Assembly: GCF_020860705.1 (NCBI RefSeq)
Contig: NZ_JAJBTT010000027.1
Span: 1-42,023 of the forward strand
Direction of reading: 5' to 3'
DNA from: Akkermansia sp.
Lineage (GTDB): Bacteria; Verrucomicrobiota; Verrucomicrobiia; Verrucomicrobiales; Akkermansiaceae
Length of the DNA: 42,023 bases
Below are positions 9,601 through 18,026 of this stretch, in pieces. The notes beneath the pieces were generated by a model, which was given only the letters and a program-made list of their open reading frames with translations, had not been told where the DNA came from and ran no database searches. The translations under genes were made by a program, and so were the position numbers. Each line of letters opens with the position of its first letter. Position 1 is the first letter of the stretch.

Positions 9601-9624
9601 GGAAGCGGCCAGGGTGGCCGTTTT
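9588..9624 (+). terminator. Terminator region overlapping the M16 stop codon
   Basis: A 9-bp stem GCCGCTTCC/GGAAGCGGC with loop CTGA (9588-9609) spans the stop codon. An alternative short stem CGGCC/GGCCG (9606-9620) runs directly into TTTT at 9621-9624. Either could end the M16 transcript. Confidence 0.5.
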
Positions 9625-9660
9625 CGTTCCGTTTCCCGTTTTTGTCTGGTTGTCCACCCA

Positions 9661-9831
9661 TGGAGACGGAAGCCCAGCTGGGAGCAAGGGCCTCCCGGCC
9701 CTTGCAAAGTGAGACGGTGGAGGAAAAGAAAGAAAGTCTCCGCTTTGCTTCGGACAGGTGTAATGCGAAAGGCGGGAGCCTTTCGTTCCCAGGTGGGACG
9801 TTTTTTCTCTTAGCTGCTTTTCTGCGGAGAA
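9661..9831. repeat. Intergenic direct repeat, copy A (~170 bp)
   Basis: Copy A of a diverged direct repeat; copy B starts 216 bp later. Shared blocks include CCCAGCTGGGAGCAAGG, CCTCCCGGCCCTTGCAAAGTG, GACGGTGGAGGAAA and GCGAAAGGCGGGAGCCTT. It contains a perfect 9-bp stem GCAAGGGCC/GGCCCTTGC with loop TCCC and a second GGGAGC-type stem. No protein-like frame is convincing. The gap 9601-10147 otherwise holds only the two flanking terminators. Confidence 0.8.
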
Positions 9832-9876
9832 GTTCTCTGTTCTCTTCCCCGGATTTCTGCTCTCCTGCTGCCCAAG

Positions 9877-10047
9877 TGGGGACGGACTCCCAGCTGGGAG
9901 CAAGGACCTCCCGGCCCTTGCAAAGTGCGACGGTGGAGGAAATGGGAAAAAGCCTCCGCTCTGCTTCGGATAGGGGTAAATGCGAAAGGCGGGAGCCTTC
10001 CGCTCCCAGGTGAGACGTTTTCTTCCCTTAGTTGTTTTCTACGGAAA
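9877..10047. repeat. Intergenic direct repeat, copy B (~170 bp)
   Basis: Copy B, in the same orientation as copy A and separated from it by about 45 bp. It carries many substitutions and a few 1-3-bp indels. The first stem has one mismatch (GCAAGGACC against GGCCCTTGC), while the second stem is perfect here (GGGAGC/GCTCCC), where copy A needs a G-U pair. The repeat keeps its potential to fold even though its sequence has drifted. Confidence 0.8.
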
Positions 10048-10089
10048 ATTCCGGACCCTTTACTATCGGGCCTTCCTGCCATCTGGCGC

Positions 10090-10122
10090 AAAAAAAGCCG
10101 TTCCCTCCATGGAGAGAACGGC
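10090..10122 (-). terminator. Intrinsic terminator of the bactofilin gene and its operon
   Basis: On the minus strand a 12-13-bp stem (AGCCGTTCTCTCC against GGAGGGAACGGCT, one G-U pair) with loop AT is followed by seven Ts. It starts 26 bp after the bactofilin stop. On the plus strand the same position is a C-A mismatch, so leftward transcription is the intended direction. Confidence 0.85.
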
Positions 10123-10147
10123 TTGATGAAAAATAAAGTTGCCTTCT

Positions 10148-10468
10148 TTAACCGATTTCCGTGCGGCCCAGCAGGTGGGCGCCTTCTTCCATGGCGAGGC
10201 TGCGGGTCTTCATGTCCCCGACGACGCGAGCCTGCTGCTTGAGTTCGCAACGGTCGGAGGTGACCTTGCCTTCTACGTTGCCGTAGATGCGCACGTCTCC
10301 GGCAGTGATGTCGCCTTTGATCTGGGCGGTTTCTCCGATGGTGACTTTTCCCTTATCGGAAATGATTTCACCTTCAATTTTGCCGTCAATATGCATGTCG
10401 TTCTGGAAACGGATGGTTCCCTTGATTTCAATGCCGGAGGCGAGGAAGTTGGTTACATTGTCTGTCAT
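10148..10468 (-). CDS. Bactofilin-family cytoskeletal protein
   Basis: The 106-residue protein matches the bactofilin (formerly DUF583) fold: a short N-terminal tail (residues 1-12) followed by repeating beta-helix rungs of about 16-18 residues with Gly and hydrophobic spacing, such as GTIRFQNDMHIDGKIEGEI and GDVRIYGNVEGKV. Bactofilins polymerise without nucleotide into filaments that organise cell shape, wall enzymes or chromosome partners. Which of these applies here is not visible. It is the last gene of a leftward cluster, 35 bp downstream of frr, and is followed by a strong terminator. Confidence 0.9.
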   Translation of the reverse strand: MTDNVTNFLASGIEIKGTIRFQNDMHIDGKIEGEIISDKGKVTIGETAQIKGDITAGDVRIYGNVEGKVTSDRCELKQQARVVGDMKTRSLAMEEGAHLLGRTEIG

Positions 10469-10503
10469 TGTCGTAAAATGGTTGGGGGATGGATGGTTTG
10501 GGC

Positions 10504-11070
10504 TCAGATGGTCATGATGTCCTTTTCCTTGGCGGCCACCAGTTCATCAATGTCCTTCACGTATTTGTCCGTGAGCTTCTGGATTTGCGTTTCCAGGTCG
10601 CGCTGGCCGTCTTCCGTGACGATGTTGTCCGCCTTGAGTTTTTTAGCGGAGTCCATGGCGGCCTTGCGGGCGCCGCGCACGCGCACGCGGGCTTCTTCCG
10701 CCTGGGATTTGACCAGCTTCACCAGATCCTTGCGGCGTTCTTCCGTAAGGGCGGGAATGGGCAGGCGGATGGAGCGACCTTCCACGAGCGGATTGAGGTT
10801 CAGCTTGCTTTCATTGATGGCGCGGCCGATGTCATGAACGGTGCTCGGGTCAAAGGGCTGAATGAGGATGAGACGGGGTTCCGGCGTGCTGATGACGGCC
10901 AGACCCTTCAGCTTCATGACGGAGCCATAGCTGGAGACATGCACGTCCAGGTTTTCAACGAGGCCGGGGGAGGCTTTTCCCGTGCGTACGCCGGAGAATT
11001 CCTGTTTGGCGAAGTCCACGGCCTTGAGCATGGATTCCTCCGTTTCCAATATTAATGTTTCTGCGTCCAT
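10504..11070 (-). CDS. frr: Ribosome recycling factor
   Basis: RRF, with EF-G, splits the post-termination ribosome. The 188-residue product is full length and carries the landmarks FSGVRTGKASPGLVENL near the N-terminus, LILIQPFDPSTVHDIGRAI in the hinge region, and the long helix LPIPALTEERRKDLVKLVK followed by EEARVRVRGARK. It lies 54 bp downstream of pyrH, the usual pyrH-frr order. Confidence 0.97.
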   Translation of the reverse strand: MDAETLILETEESMLKAVDFAKQEFSGVRTGKASPGLVENLDVHVSSYGSVMKLKGLAVISTPEPRLILIQPFDPSTVHDIGRAINESKLNLNPLVEGRSIRLPIPALTEERRKDLVKLVKSQAEEARVRVRGARKAAMDSAKKLKADNIVTEDGQRDLETQIQKLTDKYVKDIDELVAAKEKDIMTI

Positions 11071-11124
11071 GATTGTGGTGGGTGCTAAGTGTTTTTTAGG
11101 TGGGAAAAAGGGGCGTGCGGGCGT

Positions 11125-11850
11125 TCAGCTGATGGTTGTGCCGATGGGCTCCCCGAGCAGGGCGCGCGTGATGTTGCCCGGAGTGTGCATGTCGAACACG
11201 ATGATGGGCTTCTTGTTGTCCATGCACAGGGTGAAGGCTGTGGAGTCCATCACCTTGAGCTGGCGTTCCAGGCATTCCTGATAGGAAATGGCGTCAAAGC
11301 GCTTGGCGTTGGAAACTTTCTTGGGGTCTGCATCGTACACGCCGTCCACGGAGGTTGCCTTCATGACCACTTCCGCATTGATCTCACTGGCCCGCAGGGC
11401 CGCCGTGGTGTCCGTGGAAAAGAAAGGGTTGCCCGTGCCGGCGGCGAAGATGACGATTTTATTGTTGTCCAGGTAGGTGCGGGCCTTCAGGCGGATGAAG
11501 GATTCCGCCACGTTTTTCATTTCAATGGCGGACTGCACCACGCAGGGCACTCCCGCGCGTTCCAGGGCGCTTTGGAGGGCCAGAGCGTTCATCACCGTGG
11601 CGAGCATTCCCACGTAATCCGCCGTGGCGCGGTCCATGCCGCGTACGCTGGCTTTCGCCCCGCGCCAGAAGTTGCCGCCGCCCACGACCAGCCCGATCTG
11701 AACGTCCGCGCGGTGGGCCTGGGCGATTTCTTCAGCAATGCGGGCGACGATTTCCGGGGAAATGTTGTCCATGCTGCCGGGGCTGCGCAGGGCTTCCCCG
11801 CTGAGTTTCAGGAGGATTCTTTGATAGGCGGGTGCGGATGTGTCAGACAT
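11125..11850 (-). CDS. pyrH: UMP kinase
   Basis: PyrH phosphorylates UMP to UDP in pyrimidine nucleotide synthesis and belongs to the amino-acid kinase fold. The 241-residue protein has the P-loop-like LLKLSGEAL near the N-terminus, [13 protein letters not shown], the UMP-contacting [17 protein letters not shown] stretch and the C-terminal [10 protein letters not shown] segment. It is followed by frr; upstream is a mechanosensitive channel gene (66 bp), not the usual rpsB-tsf pair. Confidence 0.97.
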   Translation of the reverse strand: MSDTSAPAYQRILLKLSGEALRSPGSMDNISPEIVARIAEEIAQAHRADVQIGLVVGGGNFWRGAKASVRGMDRATADYVGMLATVMNALALQSALERAGVPCVVQSAIEMKNVAESFIRLKARTYLDNNKIVIFAAGTGNPFFSTDTTAALRASEINAEVVMKATSVDGVYDADPKKVSNAKRFDAISYQECLERQLKVMDSTAFTLCMDNKKPIIVFDMHTPGNITRALLGEPIGTTIS

Positions 11851-11916
11851 AGATGCGGATTTTACGCAGACAAGATTGAAATTTCACGGGGCAAAAAGAA
11901 AGCAAAAAGAGAGCTT

Positions 11917-12825
11917 CTACTGATTTTTCTCCGGCGTGCTGGAGATTTCCACCTTGATAGGGCTTCTGCTCTCCAGGCTGCGGGTGGGGAAGGGGAAGGA
12001 AATGCCCTCTGCCGCAAAGCGGTGCTTGATGTCATGGGCAAGCGTTTTCTGGCAGTCCAGGAAATTGTCCTTGAGGCACCAGGCGCCTATCTTGAATCCC
12101 AGGGAGGAGTCCTGAAATCCCGTGAACATGATGACGGGCGCCGGATCGTCCAGGCAGAGCTTGTTTTGCTTGACCACCTCCTGCAGGACGCTCACGACGT
12201 GTTCAATGTCGCAGCTGTAGTCCACGCCCAGGTCCAGATCACAGCGGCGGGTGGAAAAACGGGTGATGTTGCTCACCGGGTTTTTGATGATCATTTCATT
12301 GGGGATGCGGACCATGGTGTTGTTCGGCAGCCGGAGCTGGACGGACATAAGGTTGATGGAGTCCACATTGCCGGTGACGCCGCCTACTTCAATCATGTCC
12401 CCCAGATTGATCTGCTTTTCCCCTACCAGGAAAAGCCCGCTGATGATGTTGGACAGGGAGGTCTGGGAGGCGAAGCCTACCGCCACGCCGATGATACTGG
12501 CTGCGCCCAGCAGGGTTAGGATGTCGAACCCCATTAAGGCGAAGGCTTCCACGCCGATGATAATGTAGCCTGCCTCCTTGACGATTTTAACGGTCAGGCG
12601 CGATGCCTGGGGGGACATTTTCAGGGCGGTGATTTTCCGGAGCACTTGGCAGAGCAGCTTCAGGAGAATCCAGCTGACCACCAGCCAAATCACCACGTGA
12701 AGAATTTTAGCGCCCACGGACTGCACCATTTCCAGTTTAAGCCAGTCCGGCATGTTCAGAAAGTCCATGGTTCTTGACCAGATATCTTCCCTGGAGGATG
12801 CGGCTGCCATGAAATCCATACTCAT
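11917..12825 (-). CDS. Small-conductance mechanosensitive channel (MscS family)
   Basis: MscS channels open under membrane tension and release osmolytes during hypo-osmotic shock. The 302-residue protein has an N-terminal helix, TM segments near residues 40-62 and 85-105, and the pore helix TM3 with the typical Gly/Ala pattern (LLGAASIIGVAVGFASQ). The MscS beta domain follows (LGDMIEVGGVTGNVDSINL, then RLPNNTMVRIPNEMI), then the alpha/beta domain. The last 25 residues are a polar tail. Length matches E. coli MscS (286). It is the first gene of the leftward mscS-pyrH-frr-bactofilin cluster; the 237-bp space to the divergent gene at 13063 should contain the promoter. Confidence 0.93.
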   Translation of the reverse strand: MSMDFMAAASSREDIWSRTMDFLNMPDWLKLEMVQSVGAKILHVVIWLVVSWILLKLLCQVLRKITALKMSPQASRLTVKIVKEAGYIIIGVEAFALMGFDILTLLGAASIIGVAVGFASQTSLSNIISGLFLVGEKQINLGDMIEVGGVTGNVDSINLMSVQLRLPNNTMVRIPNEMIIKNPVSNITRFSTRRCDLDLGVDYSCDIEHVVSVLQEVVKQNKLCLDDPAPVIMFTGFQDSSLGFKIGAWCLKDNFLDCQKTLAHDIKHRFAAEGISFPFPTRSLESRSPIKVEISSTPEKNQ

Positions 12826-13062
12826 ACCAAGGATGTAGCAAACACCCCTGTGCGGCTCAAGGGGCGTGCGCGTATGCCTCTTGATTTATGACAGTCCGGC
12901 CCATACCCGCAAAGGAGCAAGGTTTCCTTGCCGCCTGTCATGGATTGTCCGCAGGACGATCTTCCATGGAATGCCGGGAAACGGTTTGTCAAATCAGGCT
13001 TCCATGATAAACAAATGCGGGCGTTTAAAACGCTTCCAGAGAGAATAGACTGTTAGACTGCC

Positions 13063-13635
13063 ATGAGTAAAAGTGAATTTATCCTGTGGTGTTTGGGAAT
13101 GGCCTCCCTGGCTTTCCCGGTGGAAGCCGGACCTGCCCGTACGCTGGAGACCGGACGTGCGGCCGGATATTATACCCATTCCGGGAAAGGAGATAGAAGC
13201 GCCAAAGAACGTTTTGAGCGCTTCAAATCCCGCAGTGCCTCGTCCGTTGTCAGGACTCCTGTCACTGTCGTGGGAGAAGATGGCAAAAGATATGAGGCGG
13301 AGGTGGATGTTATTGATCCGGAGGCCAAGGCCAGGGCTGCCCGGAAAGCCTGGGAGAAGAGGCAGGGGGCCAAGGCCAGGACGTTCGTCAATCAGGCAGA
13401 GCAGGAGGCCCGTTCCAAAATCGCTTCACGGGAGGAAGAGGAGAAAGCATTGAAGGCCGCCAGGCAGAGGCTGAAGGTGGCCGTGCAGGCGGAAACGGTG
13501 GACAAACTCCTTGCGGAGAAATTGGTGGAGGTTCTATCTCAGCGGGTGCAGCAGGGTACCATGACCAGGGTACAGGCGGCAGAGGCGATCAATTATCTCA
13601 TTGTCCATAACAAGGTGAATGTGGTGATGGATTAA
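13063..13635 (+). CDS. Exported coiled-coil protein of unknown function
   Basis: The 190-residue product has a plausible signal peptide (residues 1-22, ending near PVEAG), then a basic linker, a short beta-like stretch (VRTPVTVVGEDGKRYEAEVD) and a strongly helical Lys/Glu/Ala-rich region (about 85-165) likely to form a coiled coil. It ends in a small helical segment (RVQAAEAINYLIVHNKVN). No family is recognised. The palindrome GCGTTTAAAACGC at 13021-13033 lies 30 bp upstream of the start and might be a regulatory site. Its stop codon overlaps the stop of a small convergent frame. Confidence 0.8.
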   Translation: MSKSEFILWCLGMASLAFPVEAGPARTLETGRAAGYYTHSGKGDRSAKERFERFKSRSASSVVRTPVTVVGEDGKRYEAEVDVIDPEAKARAARKAWEKRQGAKARTFVNQAEQEARSKIASREEEEKALKAARQRLKVAVQAETVDKLLAEKLVEVLSQRVQQGTMTRVQAAEAINYLIVHNKVNVVMD

Positions 13636-13796
13636 GCATTTCCGGCACAGTCCCTTGTGCCGCATACGCTTCTCTTCCGGCGCTCCAGAATGGAGAAGGT
13701 GTTGGTGGGTTTGTCATTAATGATGTAGATCTTTTTTTCAGCGGAAAAGATGATGACTTCCTTATCTTTTTCCGGGTCGCGGTCCATACGCGCCAT
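13632..13796 (-). CDS. Possible small protein or gene remnant downstream of ahpC
   Basis: A 54-codon minus-strand frame starts at ATG 13796 (or ATG 13787, preceded by GGGGA at a fair distance) and ends at TAA 13634-13632, overlapping the stop of the convergent gene by two bases. The product has a protein-like pattern: a charged start, then VIIFSAEKKIYIINDKP with alternating hydrophobic beta character, then ILERRKRS. A stop codon lies just upstream in frame, so it is not the continuation of ahpC, whose terminator lies in between. It could be a genuine microprotein or the tail of a lost gene. Confidence 0.35.
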   Translation of the reverse strand: MARMDRDPEKDKEVIIFSAEKKIYIINDKPTNTFSILERRKRSVCGTRDCAGNA

Positions 13797-13834
13797 TCCC
13801 CAGCGGGGCTGTATATTTGTTGGTTATGGGCAGC

Positions 13835-13867
13835 AAAAAAGCCGCTCCACGGTAATGTGGAACGGCT
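13835..13867 (-). terminator. Intrinsic terminator of ahpC
   Basis: On the minus strand an 11-bp stem (AGCCGTTCCAC/GTGGAGCGGCT, one U-G pair) with loop ATTACC is followed by six Ts, 21 bp after the ahpC stop. Confidence 0.85.
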
Positions 13868-13888
13868 TTGAAATATTGCCGGAGCAGT

Positions 13889-14512
13889 TTACTTGCTGAG
13901 GTAGGAGGCCACGCCTTCGTGGGATGGGGTCATGGCCGCGTCTCCCTTGTGCCAGCCAAGGGGGCATACTTCTCCGTACAGTTCGAAGTGCTGGAGAGCG
14001 TCCACCACGCGGATGGCTTCATCAATGGAGCGTCCCAGCGGGAAGTCGTTGATGAGCTGGTGGCGGACGATGCCGTCCTTGTCAATCAGGAAGAGGCCGC
14101 GATAGGCGATCAGTTCCCCGTTGACTTCCACGTTGCCGTCTTCGTCAATTTCCTCGTCTCCGGCCAGAACGCCGTAGTCGGCGGAAATGGTCTTGTTGAT
14201 GTCGGACACGATGGGGTAGGTCACGCCCTGGATGCCGCCCTGGTCACGGGGGGTGTTCACCCAGGCCCAGTGGGAGAATTCACTGTCCGTGGAGCAGCCG
14301 ATGACGGCTACGTCACGCTTGTCGAATTCGCCCAGGGCTTCCTGGAAGCCGATCAATTCCGTGGGGCACACAAACGTGAAGTCCTTCGGGTAGAAGAACA
14401 GAATCACGTACTTTTTGCCTTTGAATTGATCAAGACTGAAATCCGGTACGATGGTACCGTTTACAACTGCGTTTGCACTGAAATGAGGTGCCGGTTTTCC
14501 TATGAGGAGCAT
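13889..14512 (-). CDS. ahpC: Peroxiredoxin, typical 2-Cys (AhpC/Prx1 type)
   Basis: This enzyme reduces H2O2 and organic hydroperoxides in the cytoplasm. The 207-residue protein has the peroxidatic Cys49 in FYPKDFTFVCPTEL and the resolving Cys183 in EVCPLGWHKG, the typical 2-Cys layout. The start is placed at ATG 14512 because the product then begins MLLIGKPAPHFSANAVV like family members; an in-frame ATG 63 bp upstream adds an unrelated basic-hydrophobic stretch. An acidic loop (AGDEEIDEDGNVEVNGE, about 117-133) is somewhat longer than in E. coli AhpC. No ahpF reductase gene is adjacent. A TTGACT hexamer at 14563-14568 on the minus strand may be part of its promoter, but the -10 is poor. Confidence 0.95.
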   Translation of the reverse strand: MLLIGKPAPHFSANAVVNGTIVPDFSLDQFKGKKYVILFFYPKDFTFVCPTELIGFQEALGEFDKRDVAVIGCSTDSEFSHWAWVNTPRDQGGIQGVTYPIVSDINKTISADYGVLAGDEEIDEDGNVEVNGELIAYRGLFLIDKDGIVRHQLINDFPLGRSIDEAIRVVDALQHFELYGEVCPLGWHKGDAAMTPSHEGVASYLSK

Positions 14513-14637
14513 GGTCAGTTTTTGGTTTGGTTCTAAAAGAATGATTCCAAAAAACGCGCGAAAGTCAAGTGGCAATGCTGCCTTCCTTGTGACAAAAGCG
14601 CCTGTTTTCTCTTGAAAATGAAGCTTTTTTTGTCAGT

Positions 14638-16356
14638 ATGGCCTGCATGTCATCCTCAAAGGTGCAACAAGACGAGTGGTCCGGGAAAATCGGCGTGATT
14701 CTTGCTGTGGCCGGAAGCGCCGTGGGCCTGGGCAATTTTTTGCGCTTTCCGGGGCTGGCGGCCCAGTATGGCGGAGGCGCTTTCATGGTGGCTTACGGTC
14801 TCATGCTGGTGCTGGTGGGCGTGCCTGTGGCGTGGGCGGAATGGTCCATCGGGCGGCGTGGCGGCCAGTTGGGCGCCCATTGCGCTCCCGGCGTGTTCTG
14901 GTATTTGACCAAGGGGTCCAGGCTGTGGAAGTTTCTGGGTGTACTGGCGGTGCTGGGGCCTTCTTCCGTGGCCTTTTACTACATGGTGGTGGAAGCCTGG
15001 TGCTGCGGTTATTTCTGGAAAATGCTGACCCAGCCGGAGGTGTTCGCTACGGCTGAGGGCACGGCGCAGACCTTTTTCAGTTTTACGGGCATGTATGGGG
15101 ACGGGAGCGCCCTGCTGTCTGACAATGGGCTGCTCTGGATCGTCGGCGGGGTCCTCCTGCTGAATTTGGGAATCATTTACCGGGGCATCAGCAAGGGAAT
15201 CGAGATGTTTTCCCGCTGGTTCATGCCGATCCTGCTGCTGATTTCCCTGGTGCTGCTGGTGCGTATTTTGTGCATTGGCACGCCGGATCCCTCCTATCCG
15301 GACCGCAGCATTGAACAGGGGTTGGGGTATATGTGGAATCCCAGCAAAGTGCTGGTGGAGGAGCAAGACCGTTCCAGCGGGGAGTGGAAAACGGTCTCCA
15401 TGGTGTCCGCTTCCCATCCGGGAGCCATGGAAGAGGCCCAGCGGCAGGTGGAAATGTCCGGCGGGACACGGCGGCTGACCAGGGTTACCCTGTGGGACGG
15501 TCTGAAAAACATTGAACTTTGGGTGGCGGCGGCCGGACAGGTGTTCCTGAGCCTTTCCGTGGGAACGGGGCTGATCCTGACGTATGCCAGCTATGTCCGG
15601 AAGAAGGAGGACATCGCGCTGAGCGGCCTTTCTGCGGCTGCGTCCAATGAGGTGTGCGAGGTGGGTATTGCCGGCATGATGACGGTTCCCGCCGCTGTGG
15701 CATTCCTGGGGGTGGCCGGCGCCGCCGGGCAGGGGACCTTTGCGCTGGGGTTCATGGTGCTTCCCCAGGCTTTTGCCAAAATGGGGTCCAGTGTGATATT
15801 CGGCAGCCTGTTTTTCCTGCTTCTGACAGTGGCGGCGGTCACCAGCTCCATCTCCATGATGCAGGTGGGCCTTTCCTTTATTGAAGAATTCATGGGGTTG
15901 AAACGCAAAATGGCGGTAGTGGTACAGGGATTTTTCTCGGCCACGGGCACGCTGATCGTCGCCTGGTACAGCGGCAATCTGCTGGCGATGGATACGTATG
16001 ATTTCTTCCTGGGCACTCTGTGCTTCTTTGTAAGCGCCATGGTCATGATGATTCTGTTTTCCTGGAAGCTGGGGGTGGATAAGGGGCTGATGGATTTGGA
16101 AGACGGCTCCGTGATCCGGATTCCCAGAATTTACCGTTTCATCATGAAGTTTGTGACTCCTACGCTGCTGCTGACTATTTTCCTGACCTGGCTGGCGCAG
16201 AATATCTGGGTGAAGCAGGCCGCCCCCATTGAAGCGCTGGCGCGCGGGGAGCATGGCGCGGTGATTCCGATGGGCTTTCTGGCGGCTTACGCCCTGTTCC
16301 TGCTCTTGATCACCATGGCGTCCGGAAGGCACAAGGTGTACCATGGCCCGCGGTGA
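14638..16356 (+). CDS. Sodium-dependent transporter, neurotransmitter:sodium symporter (NSS/SNF) family
   Basis: This is a multi-pass inner-membrane carrier coupling Na+ to amino-acid-like solutes. The 572-residue protein carries the TM1 hallmark VAGSAVGLGNFLRFPGLA (24-41), the TM2-3 segments, GISKGIEMFSRWFMPIL in TM5, and GQVFLSLSVGTGLILTYASY in TM6. It is longer than LeuT-type members (about 510). Much of the difference is an insertion of about 45-50 polar residues (about 238-290) between the WNP motif and TM6, a position that is extracytoplasmic in LeuT. The substrate cannot be assigned. The start may be ATG 14638 or 14647. The gene is divergent from ahpC. Confidence 0.92.
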   Translation: MACMSSSKVQQDEWSGKIGVILAVAGSAVGLGNFLRFPGLAAQYGGGAFMVAYGLMLVLVGVPVAWAEWSIGRRGGQLGAHCAPGVFWYLTKGSRLWKFLGVLAVLGPSSVAFYYMVVEAWCCGYFWKMLTQPEVFATAEGTAQTFFSFTGMYGDGSALLSDNGLLWIVGGVLLLNLGIIYRGISKGIEMFSRWFMPILLLISLVLLVRILCIGTPDPSYPDRSIEQGLGYMWNPSKVLVEEQDRSSGEWKTVSMVSASHPGAMEEAQRQVEMSGGTRRLTRVTLWDGLKNIELWVAAAGQVFLSLSVGTGLILTYASYVRKKEDIALSGLSAAASNEVCEVGIAGMMTVPAAVAFLGVAGAAGQGTFALGFMVLPQAFAKMGSSVIFGSLFFLLLTVAAVTSSISMMQVGLSFIEEFMGLKRKMAVVVQGFFSATGTLIVAWYSGNLLAMDTYDFFLGTLCFFVSAMVMMILFSWKLGVDKGLMDLEDGSVIRIPRIYRFIMKFVTPTLLLTIFLTWLAQNIWVKQAAPIEALARGEHGAVIPMGFLAAYALFLLLITMASGRHKVYHGPR

Positions 16357-16458
16357 TCGGGAAAATCCGGTGGAGAGGCTTGTTTATACGTGCCTCGCGG
16401 CGGTTGAGGATGCAATCCGGAGGCTTGACCGCCGGAGGATTTGATATAGGCTGATACC

Positions 16459-18012
16459 ATGTCCAGAATGAGAAGGATACGCAGAAAAAAGCCCCGTACC
16501 GGAAGCGTTTGGAAAAAGCTGCTGCTGTGGGGCGTGCTGGGGGCGCTTGTTCTGGTTGTGGCGGGGGTGGCCGGCTCCTACCTGTATGTAAGGTCTTATT
16601 TGAAAAGCGATGATTTTTTAACCATGCTGGGACAGTCGGCCGTGGACGACATGAATGTGGATGTCGCCACGATAGCTCCGCTGGACTGGGACGGCTCCGG
16701 CATCCGGTGCGACAGCGTGACGATGGAAGGACATGAATTTTTAACCTCCCTTCAGGCAAAATCCATTGAAACGGAGTTCAGCCGCTGGGATTTGCTGAAG
16801 CGCGCCTTTGTCATTACTTCCGTGAATGTTGCGGAGTTGAAGCTTCAGCTGGCTCCGGTGCCGTTCCGTTTCAGGGAAAAGGAGGAAAAGCCCAAGAGCT
16901 GGGTGGAAAAGAATATTCTGCCGGACACGTTCAGACTGGAGAAGGGAAGCATTGATTCCCTGTCCGTTTCCTATGGTGTCCCCGGCAGGATGTATGCCCT
17001 GAACGGGGTCCGCGTGGAAAGCGAACATGACGCCGGTTCCAGCCAGTACAAGTTTGACGTGCAGGGAGGCAGGCTGCTGCTTCCCTTCAAGGGATGTCCG
17101 GAATTTTCCCTGATGTCCGGCACGGCGCAGTTCAACCATTCCAGCAGGAGGGTGAATGTTCCCTCCTGCCGCCTGACCACGGATGCCGGGGGCTACCTGG
17201 ACATCAAAGGGGACTGGGACGGCCTTTCTTCCTCCTGGACGGCAAATATTGTGGTCAACAGCATTCCCGCTTCTTCCATTCTGGAGAATGACTGGAAAAA
17301 GCATGTCCAGGGGAGCATGAGCGGCGGGGTGGACCTGCGTGGCGGCCAGAACGGCGTGACCCATGTAGTTGGCCTGGCAAGGTTGCAGGACGGCTTGTTG
17401 ACCGGACTCCCCATTCTGGACAGGCTGGCCCTGTTCTGCGGAACTTCCAGGTTCCGCCAGCTGTCTCTGCACAAGGCATCCGCCCAGTTCCGCTACGAAG
17501 GGAACGTCTGGCATATTTCCGACATCGTGGTGGAAAGCGAAAATCTGGTGAGGGTGGAAGGCTGGCTGGAGATCGGGAAGGAGGGTTCATTGAACGGAAG
17601 GCTGCAAGTGGGATTGAGGGCCGATGGGGTATGGAAATCCCTTCCGGGCTTTTCTGATGTGTTTTCCGCTTCCCGCCAGGGTGCCGGCGGAAATCTGGTA
17701 TGGGCCAATGTGAATATTGGGGGCACGCTGGATAATCCGTCCGAGGACTTGTCCACGCGGCTGATCAAGGCGGCGGGAGACCGTCTGACGGAGATAGGGA
17801 TGGGCAAGGTGACGGAAGTGGCGGATGTGGCGGCGCGCCTGTTCAACAAGGGCGCCGGAAAAGACAAGGACGCCACGGAGAATAGTGACGGCGGGTTCAA
17901 GATTCCTGCCGCAGACAAGGTTCCTGTTCCCGTCATGCCCAATCTGCAGGACGCCACGGAAAAAGGTCTCAAGACCGGGAGTGAACTGATGAACGGACTG
18001 ATGAATTTGTAA
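16459..18012 (+). CDS. AsmA-like / inner-membrane-anchored periplasmic protein
   Basis: The 517-residue product has a very basic N-terminus (RRIRRKKPR), one membrane helix (about 19-45), then a long periplasmic domain. Short beta-rich segments such as IETEFSRWDLLKRAFVITSVNVAELKL are typical of AsmA and related bridge-like lipid-transfer families. The C-terminal part (RLQVGLRADGVWKSLPG, then GGTLDNPSEDLSTRLIKAA) also resembles AsmA C-terminal regions. AsmA-type proteins act at the inner membrane in outer-membrane lipid or protein homeostasis; the specific role here is inferred. The gene for an IF-1-like protein follows after 14 bp, so the two are probably co-transcribed. Confidence 0.75.
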   Translation: MSRMRRIRRKKPRTGSVWKKLLLWGVLGALVLVVAGVAGSYLYVRSYLKSDDFLTMLGQSAVDDMNVDVATIAPLDWDGSGIRCDSVTMEGHEFLTSLQAKSIETEFSRWDLLKRAFVITSVNVAELKLQLAPVPFRFREKEEKPKSWVEKNILPDTFRLEKGSIDSLSVSYGVPGRMYALNGVRVESEHDAGSSQYKFDVQGGRLLLPFKGCPEFSLMSGTAQFNHSSRRVNVPSCRLTTDAGGYLDIKGDWDGLSSSWTANIVVNSIPASSILENDWKKHVQGSMSGGVDLRGGQNGVTHVVGLARLQDGLLTGLPILDRLALFCGTSRFRQLSLHKASAQFRYEGNVWHISDIVVESENLVRVEGWLEIGKEGSLNGRLQVGLRADGVWKSLPGFSDVFSASRQGAGGNLVWANVNIGGTLDNPSEDLSTRLIKAAGDRLTEIGMGKVTEVADVAARLFNKGAGKDKDATENSDGGFKIPAADKVPVPVMPNLQDATEKGLKTGSELMNGLMNL

Positions 18013-18026
18013 CCGGATTTTTCCGC

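Noticed and set aside
9642..10013. Plus-strand frame running through both ~170-bp repeats
   Set aside because: Arises from the repeated non-coding sequence; no start signal and no domain, and the copies differ by indels that would break a conserved frame.
14656..16344. Minus-strand open frame of about 562 codons opposite the NSS transporter
   Set aside because: His/Gln/Pro-rich shadow of the transporter gene on the other strand.
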